NCBI GenBank assembly: GCA_017429475.1
Contig: JAFROX010000006.1
Coordinates: 252,008-316,007, forward strand
Reading direction: 5' to 3'
DNA: 64,000 nt
Origin: Bacteroidales bacterium
Lineage (GTDB): Bacteria; Bacteroidota; Bacteroidia; Bacteroidales; UBA932
In this document: positions 37,016 through 45,064 of the stretch, in pieces
Layout of the letters: each line of letters begins with the position of its first letter
Position numbering within the stretch: position 1 is the first letter of the stretch
Made by a program: the position numbers and the translations under genes
Notes under the pieces: model-generated
The model's input: the letters and a program-made list of their open reading frames with translations, nothing else
The model's database searches: none
What the model was told of the DNA's origin: nothing

Positions 37016-37609
37016 ATGGAAATTGACTTGTATCTGAAACTAATGGAAGAAATCAAGGCCCGTATGAAGGCTGTCAGAGATATAATGACGAAGAAAACGA
37101 CGACTTCTTTCGAACAGACTAACATTGAGTTTGCCTGCTTACAAATAAGGAAAATACTGGAGCTGATAACAATGGGCTCTTTAGTTGCCAATCAAGAACT
37201 ACTAAAGTCAATTAATGCTGATTATTCAAACTATTGGAATGCTAAAAGGACATTATCTAAGATTGAAATACTCAATTCTCATTTTTACCCAGAACCCATT
37301 ATTGAAAAACCCTCTTCTAGAGAGGGAGTCATAAATGACTTGGTAAGTGTAAAGAGTGACTATCTCACTCGTGAAAAGTTAGAGATTATTTATGATTCGT
37401 GCTGCAATATCATTCATGCAAACAATCCATTTGCGGATAATATAAACTATGATTACTATGCAGCTAGAATATCTGAATGGTATAGATTAATAATGGCGTT
37501 ATTGCGTATACATCTTGTAAAGTTTAAAGAAGGGGAAATGTATTTAATACATATGGAAGAAAAGGATGGTCGTGTTCATGGATATCATTTTTCACAATGC
37601 GAAGAGTAG
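37016..37609 (+). CDS. Unknown soluble protein in the repeat-flanked cassette
   Basis: The 197-residue protein has no signal peptide or membrane helix. It is rich in helix-forming residues (MEIDLYLKLMEEIKARMKAV; FACLQIRKILELITMG) and reads VSVKSDYLTREKLEIIYDSC near the middle. I do not recognise the family. It is the last gene before the right-hand att-like repeat and is clearly AT-rich. Confidence 0.65.
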   Translation: MEIDLYLKLMEEIKARMKAVRDIMTKKTTTSFEQTNIEFACLQIRKILELITMGSLVANQELLKSINADYSNYWNAKRTLSKIEILNSHFYPEPIIEKPSSREGVINDLVSVKSDYLTREKLEIIYDSCCNIIHANNPFADNINYDYYAARISEWYRLIMALLRIHLVKFKEGEMYLIHMEEKDGRVHGYHFSQCEE

Positions 37610-37824
37610 ATTTTCCTTAAAAGATTGATACAATACCCGAGCACTTCAGATGAAATGCCACGATTAAGAGATGGTCAGAAATGGGCTAACTTATTGGAAT
37701 CATTTTCGGATCAATCTAAGAGAAATCTGTCATTTTGATTATCAAAATGCTTTAGAGGCTTTGTGATGGATGTATATGGTTTATTTGCAGATTATACTTC
37801 CCGATGTAGATTATTTTATTTATT

Positions 37825-37920
37825 GCTAATCAATTAGCTTTTAGCTGTGCGGGTTTTGGCTCAAATGTGGTTCGATAATATCGGTAATAACTCCCACGAA
37901 ACCAGTACTAAAACGAACTT
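37825..37920 (+). repeat. Right copy of ~100-bp att-like direct repeat
   Basis: The perfect palindrome GCTAATCAATTAGC is followed by CAAATGTGGTTC, TCGGTAATAACT, CCACG and TACTAAAACG in the same order and nearly the same spacing as at 30285-30388. The ~200 bp before it (37610-37824) holds nothing I can identify. Confidence 0.6.
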
Positions 37921-37929
37921 TATTACTCA

Positions 37930-38131
37930 ATGGATAATCCGCACTAAACTAACACCCTTGTCCGCTTGAGAATGCCCCCCCCTCCTTGACCTAAGAATAG
38001 AAACCTATATAGAATGCAGGCTGGAGTGGTTTTCCATCCCTACAGCCTGCATTTTAGATTACGATGAAAGAAATAGATAACGGGGACCAATTAGGTATGA
38101 ATTGAGGGGCGGTTTAGTGCGGATTCTCCAT
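37930..38131. mobile_element. MITE-like element 1 with 20-bp terminal inverted repeats
   Basis: ATGGATAATCCGCACTAAAC at 37930-37949 is the inverse of 38112-38131 with one mismatch. Inside lies a hairpin (GCAGGCTG...CAGCCTGC). No gene fits in 202 bp. A related copy is at 38996-39217. Confidence 0.65.
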
Positions 38132-38138
38132 CATCGTT

Positions 38139-38515
38139 ACTGATAAAAGCTGGCACAGAAGAAATTCGAAAGAAGGATGAAGGTCAAGCGACACCACCTG
38201 AAGTTCACCGACAGATGAAACGGCCCCGTAGAAGGATCATCATCTACGGTCAGTACAGTTCGGAGCAGATCTGCTGCCGGTTCCGGTTGATGGTAAAAGG
38301 GATCATATGTGCGGAAACTATTCACCGATGGATTTGGCATGAGAAGCGCTGGGGCAACGACGAGTTGGCGCGTATCCTTATGCATCACGGGTGACGGAAA
38401 CAATGATTGACAACTTATACTGGTCTAGGGAAACTATCCATGACAGGGTTGGCATATCGCTGAGGCCGTCAATTGTAGATGAGAAGAAACGCCGTACTGG
38501 CCATAGATGTAGTTT
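38139..38515 (+). pseudogene. IS30-family transposase remnant
   Basis: In shifting frames the stretch encodes KLAQKKFERRMKVKRHHLKF, GQYSSEQICCRFRLMVKGI, CAETIHRWIWHEKRWGNDEL and DRVGISLRPSIVDEKKRRTG. These match in order the IS30 transposase core (SPEQI..RL, ETIYRWIY, and RV.I..RP.IVDE..R.GDWE). Frameshifts and missing ends show it is dead. Confidence 0.75.
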
Positions 38516-38568
38516 AGGGTGGACATATTACAAGGTCTTACTATATCAATTACTCATTTCAATAATGG

Positions 38569-38995
38569 CTATGCGTCAATATCATATGATATCTCGTTAA
38601 TTAAACGCTCTAATTCGTTGAAATCTTTATGCCATAGCCCGCATCTTGATAGGTTGTTTTTTAGTTGCACATAATACTCGTCATGAGTCAGTGTGGTCGC
38701 TTTTACTGCTGAGTATGGTGTGGTTGGTCGACACAACTCTAATAATGCTCTAACATCATTGCAGAGTTTGTATTTGAAACGATTGCCTGTTCTATTTCCA
38801 GAAATAACTAATTTTGATTTCTCTTTGAGATCTTCAACCTTTGTGGCAATTTCTTGCGAAATACTTAATCTAGATTGAATGTGTTTTTCTTGATTATTAA
38901 GATCTAATGTGCTTATTGTCGTATCTCCCAAATCATCGTTCTCCTTTGCTCTAAATCGGATGTTGTTTTTGAAATATAAGTGATCTTGGGGCCTA
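38569..38995 (-). pseudogene. Truncated gene cut by MITE-like element 2
   Basis: The frame runs from inside the MITE (39138) to a stop at 38569, but only about 142 residues after the MITE edge look native: NNIRFRAKENDDLGDTT, then a helical stretch (SISQEIATKVEDLKEKSK) and GLWHKDFNELERLINEI. The N-terminal part was replaced by the element. I cannot name the original gene. Its strand and position suggest it once lay at the 3' end of the TIR operon. Confidence 0.5.
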
Positions 38996-39217
38996 TTGGA
39001 AATTCCGTTGCAAAGTGACCCCCTTCGTCCGCTCTCATCGTGACCCCCCTCGTCCTTTTGAGAATGACCTCCTGGGTTACTATCAGAAACATAAACAGAA
39101 TGCAGGCTGGTGCGGTTTTTCATCCCTACAGCCTGCATCTCAGATTACGATGAAAGAAAAAGATAACGGGGGTCAATAGGTGTGAATTGAGGGGGCAGTT
39201 TATTGCGGATTCTCCAT
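38996..39217. mobile_element. MITE-like element 2
   Basis: Imperfect ~28-bp terminal inverted repeats bound it (38996-39023 against 39190-39217). Inside are repeated TGACCCCC boxes near one end, GGGGGTCA near the other, and the hairpin ATGCAGGCTG/CAGCCTGCAT. Multiple end repeats recall IS21-type ends. It is clearly related to element 1. Confidence 0.65.
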
Positions 39218-39244
39218 ATAAGCTCTTATTATGTAACAGAATGA

Positions 39245-39856
39245 TTAGCAATTCCCGTTCTTTCTCCGCATATTCCTACTCAAATCATAGGGCTGAGTCA
39301 ATCTGTTATTATAGGCATTATCGAGCATCATAATGAGGTTATCTGGTGTCAGTTTTTCCCATGTTGTCACCGAAATCTTGACCCCATCTTTCATCAAATT
39401 GTCTATAATACGTTCGGGCATATCAGGATAACGTCTCTCGTATTCACTTCTTGAATCAACACTAACCCAATTTGTAACTTCTGGATAAATCTGCGCCTTC
39501 TCGTTGGCGTATGGTATATGGCAGTCTTCGCAATAAGTTTCTGGTAGCATTACCACAACAATCCCCGATCTTTTGTTCTTCTTACCGTCGTACATACTTG
39601 AATAAATTTCCCAATCAACATGTTTACGGTGTCGAGTGTTCGGCCCTACAAGCAGAATTGTGACGGAGGTGTCCTGAAGGTATTCATCACGAATTGTCTC
39701 TCGTATTTTTTGATCATCCCAGTCGTCCGGTATATCCCCCGTATCAACTGAACCATCAATAAAAACGTCATTATTTTTAGCCCATTCTACTAAACAATCC
39801 TTATAATGTTGATCGTCACGATGGTAAAAACTTACAAAAACTCTATGCATGTCCAA
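39245..39856 (-). CDS. MTH538/ThsB-type TIR-like protein
   Basis: The 203-residue protein matches the MTH538 TIR-like family (DUF1863) that includes ThsB of Thoeris. It has RVFVSFYHRDD at the N-terminus, VFIDGSVDTGDIPDDWDD, then SVTILLVGPNTRHRKHVDWE with Glu83 at the expected TIR glutamate position. In Thoeris such proteins sense phage and make a NAD-derived signal. It starts 14 nt inside the end of the TIR-SLOG gene, so the operon is tightly coupled and this is its last gene. Confidence 0.8.
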   Translation of the reverse strand: MDMHRVFVSFYHRDDQHYKDCLVEWAKNNDVFIDGSVDTGDIPDDWDDQKIRETIRDEYLQDTSVTILLVGPNTRHRKHVDWEIYSSMYDGKKNKRSGIVVVMLPETYCEDCHIPYANEKAQIYPEVTNWVSVDSRSEYERRYPDMPERIIDNLMKDGVKISVTTWEKLTPDNLIMMLDNAYNNRLTQPYDLSRNMRRKNGNC

Positions 39857-41825
39857 TTGTATTTTTTAGTCCTTTAATAATCAACCCTACAATTTCTATA
39901 ACATCCGTAGATTGAAATATAATATCATTATCTTCATTTCCTAATCCGTTGTTAAGACAATCTATACCATTTGCCACAATTTCTTTCAATTTGCTATAGC
40001 CCATATCTATACTTTGATCATGGCAGAAAGACATGAAATCAACATAGCTAGGTTCTTCACAAGCTTCCTTAATAACATCTTCAACGCTCTTTTCTTTATT
40101 GAGAAGGGAGATGATTCTTGATGCGGCGCCTCCAAATCCACCCAATAAAAATATTGGATGGCCTGCCAATGCCGATTGAATAAATTCTTCTATTACACCA
40201 GGCATAAAACCGCTAAAACCAGATGGGCGGCCACCAAGAATCACTCTCGCATTCGTCTCTGCTTCCATTTGTCTCCGCATCTTCGATAATGACAATGCAT
40301 AGATATATTTATTGCCATTATTGATTGGTGCTATTGGTTTTCCTTTATCTCCACCATATTCTTCTGGACATGCCACGAATACCGATTTAACTCGACTATG
40401 TACATATTGTAACTTTATCTCAGTAGTAAAGCTAAGATGAATTGGCCATGCAAAGTAATTGCGGAAAAAGAAGGTATCATGATCAGCGTTCCCCTGATAA
40501 TTTTTATATTGTAATGACATGTCACTGAAAAGTTCTGTATAACCATCTCGTCTTAAATCACCACCATATACCATGTTAGCACCTGCAATAAGCAAATGTC
40601 GTGATAGTTCGATGGTCAAGTCTCGTATCATATCTGCTCCATATCCTAGTACATCTGAATCAGGAGCTTCAGATACAGAAATTGCTATGCTCTTTCCTTT
40701 AAGATTTACAGTTTGCGCCAGTAATTGCATCGGGGTAAGGAATTGCTTATTATTACCGGCAATTTTCTTCAGTACATCTAGCTCGTCTTTTGTAAGAGGT
40801 GGTTCAGGATAAATAATGTTCGATGCAAGTTCATCGTATACATATGAATAAGCTTCAGGAGAGAATGGCAAGACCTTAAAGGTGCTTCTATCCGGTTCTT
40901 CCATTTCCTCACGAAGATTTTCCAGATACTGTGCTTGACAATATTGATCTAAAGCTGTTCGCAACATCAGTATTAGAACATCCCCCCAGTTGTCTTTGAA
41001 ACGGATATACGGTATGTTAGAGATGTAAGGGAAACTACGTTTCACTTCACCATCTAGTAGACTCACTGCTATTGCGGGTATCTTGTTACTCTTTGCAAGG
41101 AGTACCTCTTTTTGGCACCATTCTCTTTCAGAATAGGTATTCGAATTCAAGATGACGAGTAGTGATTGTTCTCCTGTTGCATTGTTCTTTATTTGTTTTT
41201 CAAAGTCCTGCCCGTCGAGAATATCACTAGCATCAAAGAATGAATCTAACTTTGTTTTTGAGCGAATGAAATCTCGGAATTCTATTGCACGTTTTTGACC
41301 AATTTTATTCTCATCTTTCTTTGAGTGACTGATAAAAATCTTTAGTTTCGTCAGTTCTTTTCTGATAATAAAGCGGATAATATTGTCTAATAATCGTATC
41401 TGAAATTCCTCCCAATTATCTCGTATAGAGAATGACTTCAAGCGTATAAACTGTTTATCAGATAGACCATGACCGATGTCAAAGGCAAATTTGCTCAATT
41501 CAACACAGACAATGTGTACCTTATCTGGATTATCATGTTCTAGTGCCACCACTTCTCCTAAATACTTTTTCCACACATCACTACAATACATCTCGTCATC
41601 TACTAATAATAAGATAAATGTTTTGTCTGTATTATCCAAACTGATTGACTTTATGTTTCTCATCTTCTCGTCATCTCCAGTTCGCAGATAAACAGGGATG
41701 TCTAAGCCGTCCTCAAAAGGATGGTTTGCATCGCGACAAAGTAGTTTGTAGATATCGCTATAAGTGTCTTTTCCCATCTCGAAGCGGGAATTATATAGCA
41801 CATATACAGCCAAGTTCTTTTTCAT
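39843..41825 (-). CDS. TIR-like + TIR + SLOG-like multidomain protein
   Basis: The 660-residue protein shows three parts. Residues 1-155 look like a diverged TIR fold (AVYVLYNSR, FILLLVDDEMYCSDVWKKYL). Residues 160-285 are a clear TIR domain (LKIFISHSKKDE, FFDASDILDG, SNTYSEREWCQKEVLLAK) with candidate catalytic Glu240. Residues ~376-580 look like a SLOG-type nucleotide-binding Rossmann domain (KSIAISVSEAP, NMVYGGDLRRDGYTELF, ARVILGG, PIFLLGGFGGAAS). SLOG binds NAD-derived signals in ThsA of Thoeris, where the effector half is SIR2; here a TIR domain would be the NADase. It overlaps both neighbours (4 and 14 nt). Function is inferred. Confidence 0.78.
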   Translation of the reverse strand: MKKNLAVYVLYNSRFEMGKDTYSDIYKLLCRDANHPFEDGLDIPVYLRTGDDEKMRNIKSISLDNTDKTFILLLVDDEMYCSDVWKKYLGEVVALEHDNPDKVHIVCVELSKFAFDIGHGLSDKQFIRLKSFSIRDNWEEFQIRLLDNIIRFIIRKELTKLKIFISHSKKDENKIGQKRAIEFRDFIRSKTKLDSFFDASDILDGQDFEKQIKNNATGEQSLLVILNSNTYSEREWCQKEVLLAKSNKIPAIAVSLLDGEVKRSFPYISNIPYIRFKDNWGDVLILMLRTALDQYCQAQYLENLREEMEEPDRSTFKVLPFSPEAYSYVYDELASNIIYPEPPLTKDELDVLKKIAGNNKQFLTPMQLLAQTVNLKGKSIAISVSEAPDSDVLGYGADMIRDLTIELSRHLLIAGANMVYGGDLRRDGYTELFSDMSLQYKNYQGNADHDTFFFRNYFAWPIHLSFTTEIKLQYVHSRVKSVFVACPEEYGGDKGKPIAPINNGNKYIYALSLSKMRRQMEAETNARVILGGRPSGFSGFMPGVIEEFIQSALAGHPIFLLGGFGGAASRIISLLNKEKSVEDVIKEACEEPSYVDFMSFCHDQSIDMGYSKLKEIVANGIDCLNNGLGNEDNDIIFQSTDVIEIVGLIIKGLKNTIGHA

Positions 41826-42367
41826 GCGTATGAATCCATTATTTTGTTTAATACGTGATTTGCATTACTTTCTGAGAACGACCTATCCTCTACTATTAAC
41901 TGATTCCTGTTAGTTCTCCTAATACTTGCTATTAAATTGTTTAGTTGATAAATACTCATCACGGTATTTACTACCTTCAAATACTCGGGTAGTTTCGCTT
42001 TATCTACGCCTTTTAAACGGATAATATTCAGCGTGACACTTGAATTGTAAGCATATCCTATTTCCCAAGGCACCCACATAGAATCATATGTGTTGGGAGA
42101 GAATAATACTAACATATGACTACTATTCTCAATACCTCTCTTAATTGCATTAACCACCGATTGTGGATCTGATCTGTTGATGCTATTGTCATATTGGTCA
42201 AAGTAAACATCAATGCCAGCGGCCTGTAGATAGTCCGCAATGGTCCTCGCTGCATCGGAATCTTTTTTCTGATGACTAATAAAGACTCTCGGTTTCTCCG
42301 ATGTGGGTCGAGGAAGTACTCCGTTATAACGATCTTTTAGATAATAATAGTTTATACCTCTAACCAT
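41822..42367 (-). CDS. TIR domain protein, first gene of the TIR operon
   Basis: The 181-residue protein has a short N-terminal lead and then a TIR domain: PRVFISHQKKDSDAARTIAD, VYFDQYDNSIN, MLVLFSPNTY and SMWVPWEIGYA with Glu102 as candidate catalytic residue. TIR domains of this kind cleave NAD or make cyclic ADP-ribose isomers. Its stop overlaps the next start by 4 nt. It may be a second signal-producing TIR beside the ThsB-like one. Confidence 0.85.
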   Translation of the reverse strand: MVRGINYYYLKDRYNGVLPRPTSEKPRVFISHQKKDSDAARTIADYLQAAGIDVYFDQYDNSINRSDPQSVVNAIKRGIENSSHMLVLFSPNTYDSMWVPWEIGYAYNSSVTLNIIRLKGVDKAKLPEYLKVVNTVMSIYQLNNLIASIRRTNRNQLIVEDRSFSESNANHVLNKIMDSYA

Positions 42368-42381
42368 ATTTTCAGAATTAC

Positions 42382-42636
42382 TTATTTATTTAATTGAGGA
42401 ATAACCTTTTTCAACTCATCAAGTCTGAATGGTTGTTTACAACAAAGAGTCTCATCATTGGAGATTAGGCTATCAGTTTGATTTGTTTCTATCGAAGCAA
42501 GGTATTTATTCAAGTCATCATAATCATTCAATTTATATGCAACTTTATAGAACTTTGGAATATTTCCAAATACAACATTTGGACATCCAGCAATAATAAC
42601 GCAGGAAGCTAATCTTGAAATGCTTCTTGTTTTCAT
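42382..42636 (-). CDS. Possible small lipoprotein upstream of the TIR operon
   Basis: From an ATG at 42636 the frame gives 84 residues, with a basic start and a lipobox-like IIAGC (Cys18), followed by a polar region (NDYDDLNKYLASIETNQTDS). It ends 15 nt before the TIR operon start on the same strand. The frame extends further upstream to 42792 with poor coding character. Nothing else supports it. Confidence 0.35.
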   Translation of the reverse strand: MKTRSISRLASCVIIAGCPNVVFGNIPKFYKVAYKLNDYDDLNKYLASIETNQTDSLISNDETLCCKQPFRLDELKKVIPQLNK

Positions 42637-42808
42637 TTTGTTTTGACAATGGCTTTGGCATTTCAAAGGTCGGCTTCTTGAAAGAGGATTCAAAGGATTT
42701 GGGGTAACATATGATTGCTCATAATGAATTGATACTAAGAGATTGATGTTTTGAGATTGGTAACATTGCGTTCTTTTACGGGAAAAACCCATTGAGGAAG
42801 AAATGTTT

Positions 42809-44449
42809 CTAATGAGAGTTTTTCATCTCTAGAAGCCTCATGAAGAGTTCTTCATCCGGAGCGTTGGCGGCCTTGATTTCTTTGCGGAAGCGGGACTTGG
42901 CAGTCTTGAGGCTATCAATGGATACGCGATTCATCACAAGTTGCACTGTGCTGTATGGCAAGCCGGCGAAGAAAAGTGAGATTAGCTTGCGGTTTTCTCC
43001 TTTGATTACAGGCACTTGATCTTTAAGTTTTGTCATAACTCCGTCGCAATAACGGTCAAGGTCCTTTTCCAGAGAGAGGAACAAATCATCGTTCGTTCTT
43101 AAAGCTGCTATTTCTTCCTTGAAATCCTTCAAGGCAACTAATCTCTCCCTGTCGTTGTCTGCGCGGACATAGTCAGCCGAAAGTCTGTCAAGATGGTTGA
43201 ACTTTTCGCTGAAAAGAGAGCCTAAAAGTGAAGCGTTTGTCTGCTCTGCCTGATGGAGTTCTGATTGTGCGACGGAGAGGTTGAGCATCTGTTCCTGGAT
43301 TTCCTGTTCTTTTCGCTTACGATAGGATAGAGTTAGACCAGATAGAAGTGCCAATGCGAGTAGACCAGTTGTTGTACCAAGGCGGTTGCGTTCGCGTAAC
43401 CTTACGGCACGTTCCTCTAGAAACAGAGACTCGGCCTTGTAGTAATCTCTTTGTGCATTACTAACGGATTGCTGCAGCAGTACCCTGGTCAATGAGTCCT
43501 GGACGAAAGCCGCATTTCTTGTCAGCTGATATGCCTCTGCATATTTTCCACGGCGGTGCAGGATATCTGCGTACATAAAATCAATGCCAACTGAATCGGG
43601 CTGACTCATGCATAGAGAATATGCATTATTTATAAGTTTGTCCGTAGAGTCTCTTTTGCCAATACTTTCCATCGCCAATGCATAAAAGCAATAATCTTGA
43701 GAATTAAAAAGATTTTGCGGTGCGCTTCTTAATAGACGAATAGCTTCAGTGAGGTCCTCGTCCAACTCAATCATTATGACGGCTTTTTCTAGAGAATAAT
43801 AGTCATTAAGATTATCATTATTATATGCAAGAACTGACTCTAGTTGTTGTTGCGCTTTGGAGAAATTATGGCTATTGATATAGCTGATGGCCAATCCTAA
43901 TTCTGTATATGCAGCGTAATCGGAATTGTCCAAGTATTTAAAGTGATTGATAGCCTCCATTAAGCTGGATTGGGCAGCTTGATTATTAAGTGTTTTAGTA
44001 TAAATATCTCCTTTCCTCAAATGTATAAGGCCAGCGTACAAATGATCTTCTAAATCCAAGGCATCTTTCTCGGCTTTTTCCAATGCTATAATAGCAGCAG
44101 TATAGTCAGCGGCATTATCCAGGATAAGACCTTGATAATAATAAGCCATCATCCTGTGATGTCGGTCCTTTCGGACAGAGTAATAATCCGCAGCAATCTT
44201 TATTAATGTGTCTGAAACCACATCAATGTAGTTTTTATCTAGTGCGGCACTCATCAATAAAGCAAATCGTGCCTTTTCTTCTCTTGTCCTTAGGTCGTTT
44301 GGCACAATGGCTTCCAGTATGGTCAGACAACTGTCGGGTTTAGTCTGAAGCAACGACTCTGCTGAGTCCATTATTTTCTTGGTTCTCAAGTTGCAGCATG
44401 CCGAAACTGTCGTGACCAATAGAATAGAAATAAATAGGGTGCGTTTCAT
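42809..44449 (-). CDS. TPR-containing membrane regulator-like protein
   Basis: From the ATG at 44449 this is a 546-residue protein with an SPII-like signal (VSAC). It has a long alpha-helical region with TPR-like repeats (~20-340), one membrane helix (~TTGLLALALLSGLTL), a coiled coil (EIQEQMLNLSVAQSELHQAE) and a C-terminal segment (LISLFFAGLPYSTVQLVMNR) that looks like a diverged helix-turn-helix. Bacteroidales encode many such proteins as presumed membrane-linked regulators. It is divergent from the DUF3244 gene, whose leader holds the shared 108-bp element, so it is a candidate regulator of that set. Confidence 0.75.
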   Translation of the reverse strand: MKRTLFISILLVTTVSACCNLRTKKIMDSAESLLQTKPDSCLTILEAIVPNDLRTREEKARFALLMSAALDKNYIDVVSDTLIKIAADYYSVRKDRHHRMMAYYYQGLILDNAADYTAAIIALEKAEKDALDLEDHLYAGLIHLRKGDIYTKTLNNQAAQSSLMEAINHFKYLDNSDYAAYTELGLAISYINSHNFSKAQQQLESVLAYNNDNLNDYYSLEKAVIMIELDEDLTEAIRLLRSAPQNLFNSQDYCFYALAMESIGKRDSTDKLINNAYSLCMSQPDSVGIDFMYADILHRRGKYAEAYQLTRNAAFVQDSLTRVLLQQSVSNAQRDYYKAESLFLEERAVRLRERNRLGTTTGLLALALLSGLTLSYRKRKEQEIQEQMLNLSVAQSELHQAEQTNASLLGSLFSEKFNHLDRLSADYVRADNDRERLVALKDFKEEIAALRTNDDLFLSLEKDLDRYCDGVMTKLKDQVPVIKGENRKLISLFFAGLPYSTVQLVMNRVSIDSLKTAKSRFRKEIKAANAPDEELFMRLLEMKNSH

Positions 44450-44507
44450 AGTAGCGTTATTACTCAAAAGTAATAATTATAGAACGTATAGTGTCGTATT
44501 ATAGCTA

Positions 44508-44615
44508 ATTGTTACTAGAAAATTGTGTATTGTGGCTGATTGTCAAATACTTGTCTCGTTGAAACTGTTACCTTCTTTTTCTTGCCCTAATATATGGTAT
44601 TGTGAAATTTGTAAT
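44508..44615 (+). promoter_or_regulatory. Shared 108-bp leader, copy C
   Basis: It is exactly 108 bp from the first motif to the last, as in copies A and B. ATTGTTACT opens it, TGTTACC lies at offset 59, and TGAAATTTGTAAT closes it at offset 96. The sequence between the motifs has diverged, which makes the fixed spacing more notable. It lies 21 nt before the DUF3244 ATG. Confidence 0.65.
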
Positions 44616-44636
44616 GCTTACTAAAAACCAAACAAT

Positions 44637-45035
44637 ATGAAAAAACTTACTTTACTGAAAGGCTTTGCCTGTTGCCTATTCTGTCTTTTGGGATGCTTTG
44701 CATCGTATTCTTCTTATGCTTCTCTGGTTAAGCAATCTGACGGGAAAGACATCTTGATTAACCCTAGACCCGTTATCCCAGGAGGTATGCCTCGTACTCC
44801 CGATAGTATCCCCTTCTATGCCGAACTGGAGAGCGGATATGTACTTCTGGGGAGTTTTTCCTCTTGTGGTATTGTGGATGTCAGCCTAACATCTACGGCC
44901 GGTGACGATTATTCGACTGTATTTGACACTGCAAACGGTACTATCATTATTCCTGTAAGCGGCATTACAGGTGACTATACTCTCCTCATCACGACCGCAT
45001 CCGGTATGGATTATATAGGTGAGTTCAGTATCTGA
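44637..45035 (+). CDS. DUF3244-like secreted protein
   Basis: The 132-residue protein has a signal peptide (~1-28) and a short immunoglobulin-like domain of the DUF3244 type (PFYAELESGYVLLGSFSSCG, GTIIIPVSGITGDYTLLITT, YIGEFSI). In Bacteroides such small proteins often occur near C10 proteases. It is the first gene of the operon that continues with the C10 paralogue 29 nt downstream. Confidence 0.75.
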   Translation: MKKLTLLKGFACCLFCLLGCFASYSSYASLVKQSDGKDILINPRPVIPGGMPRTPDSIPFYAELESGYVLLGSFSSCGIVDVSLTSTAGDDYSTVFDTANGTIIIPVSGITGDYTLLITTASGMDYIGEFSI

Positions 45036-45064
45036 TTCTTTCGTTATTCCATAATTTAATCATT

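Noticed and set aside
39000-39138. N-terminal 45 residues of the frame ending at 38569
   Set aside because: They are encoded by MITE-like element 2 and match the inner sequence of element 1, so they are not native protein sequence.
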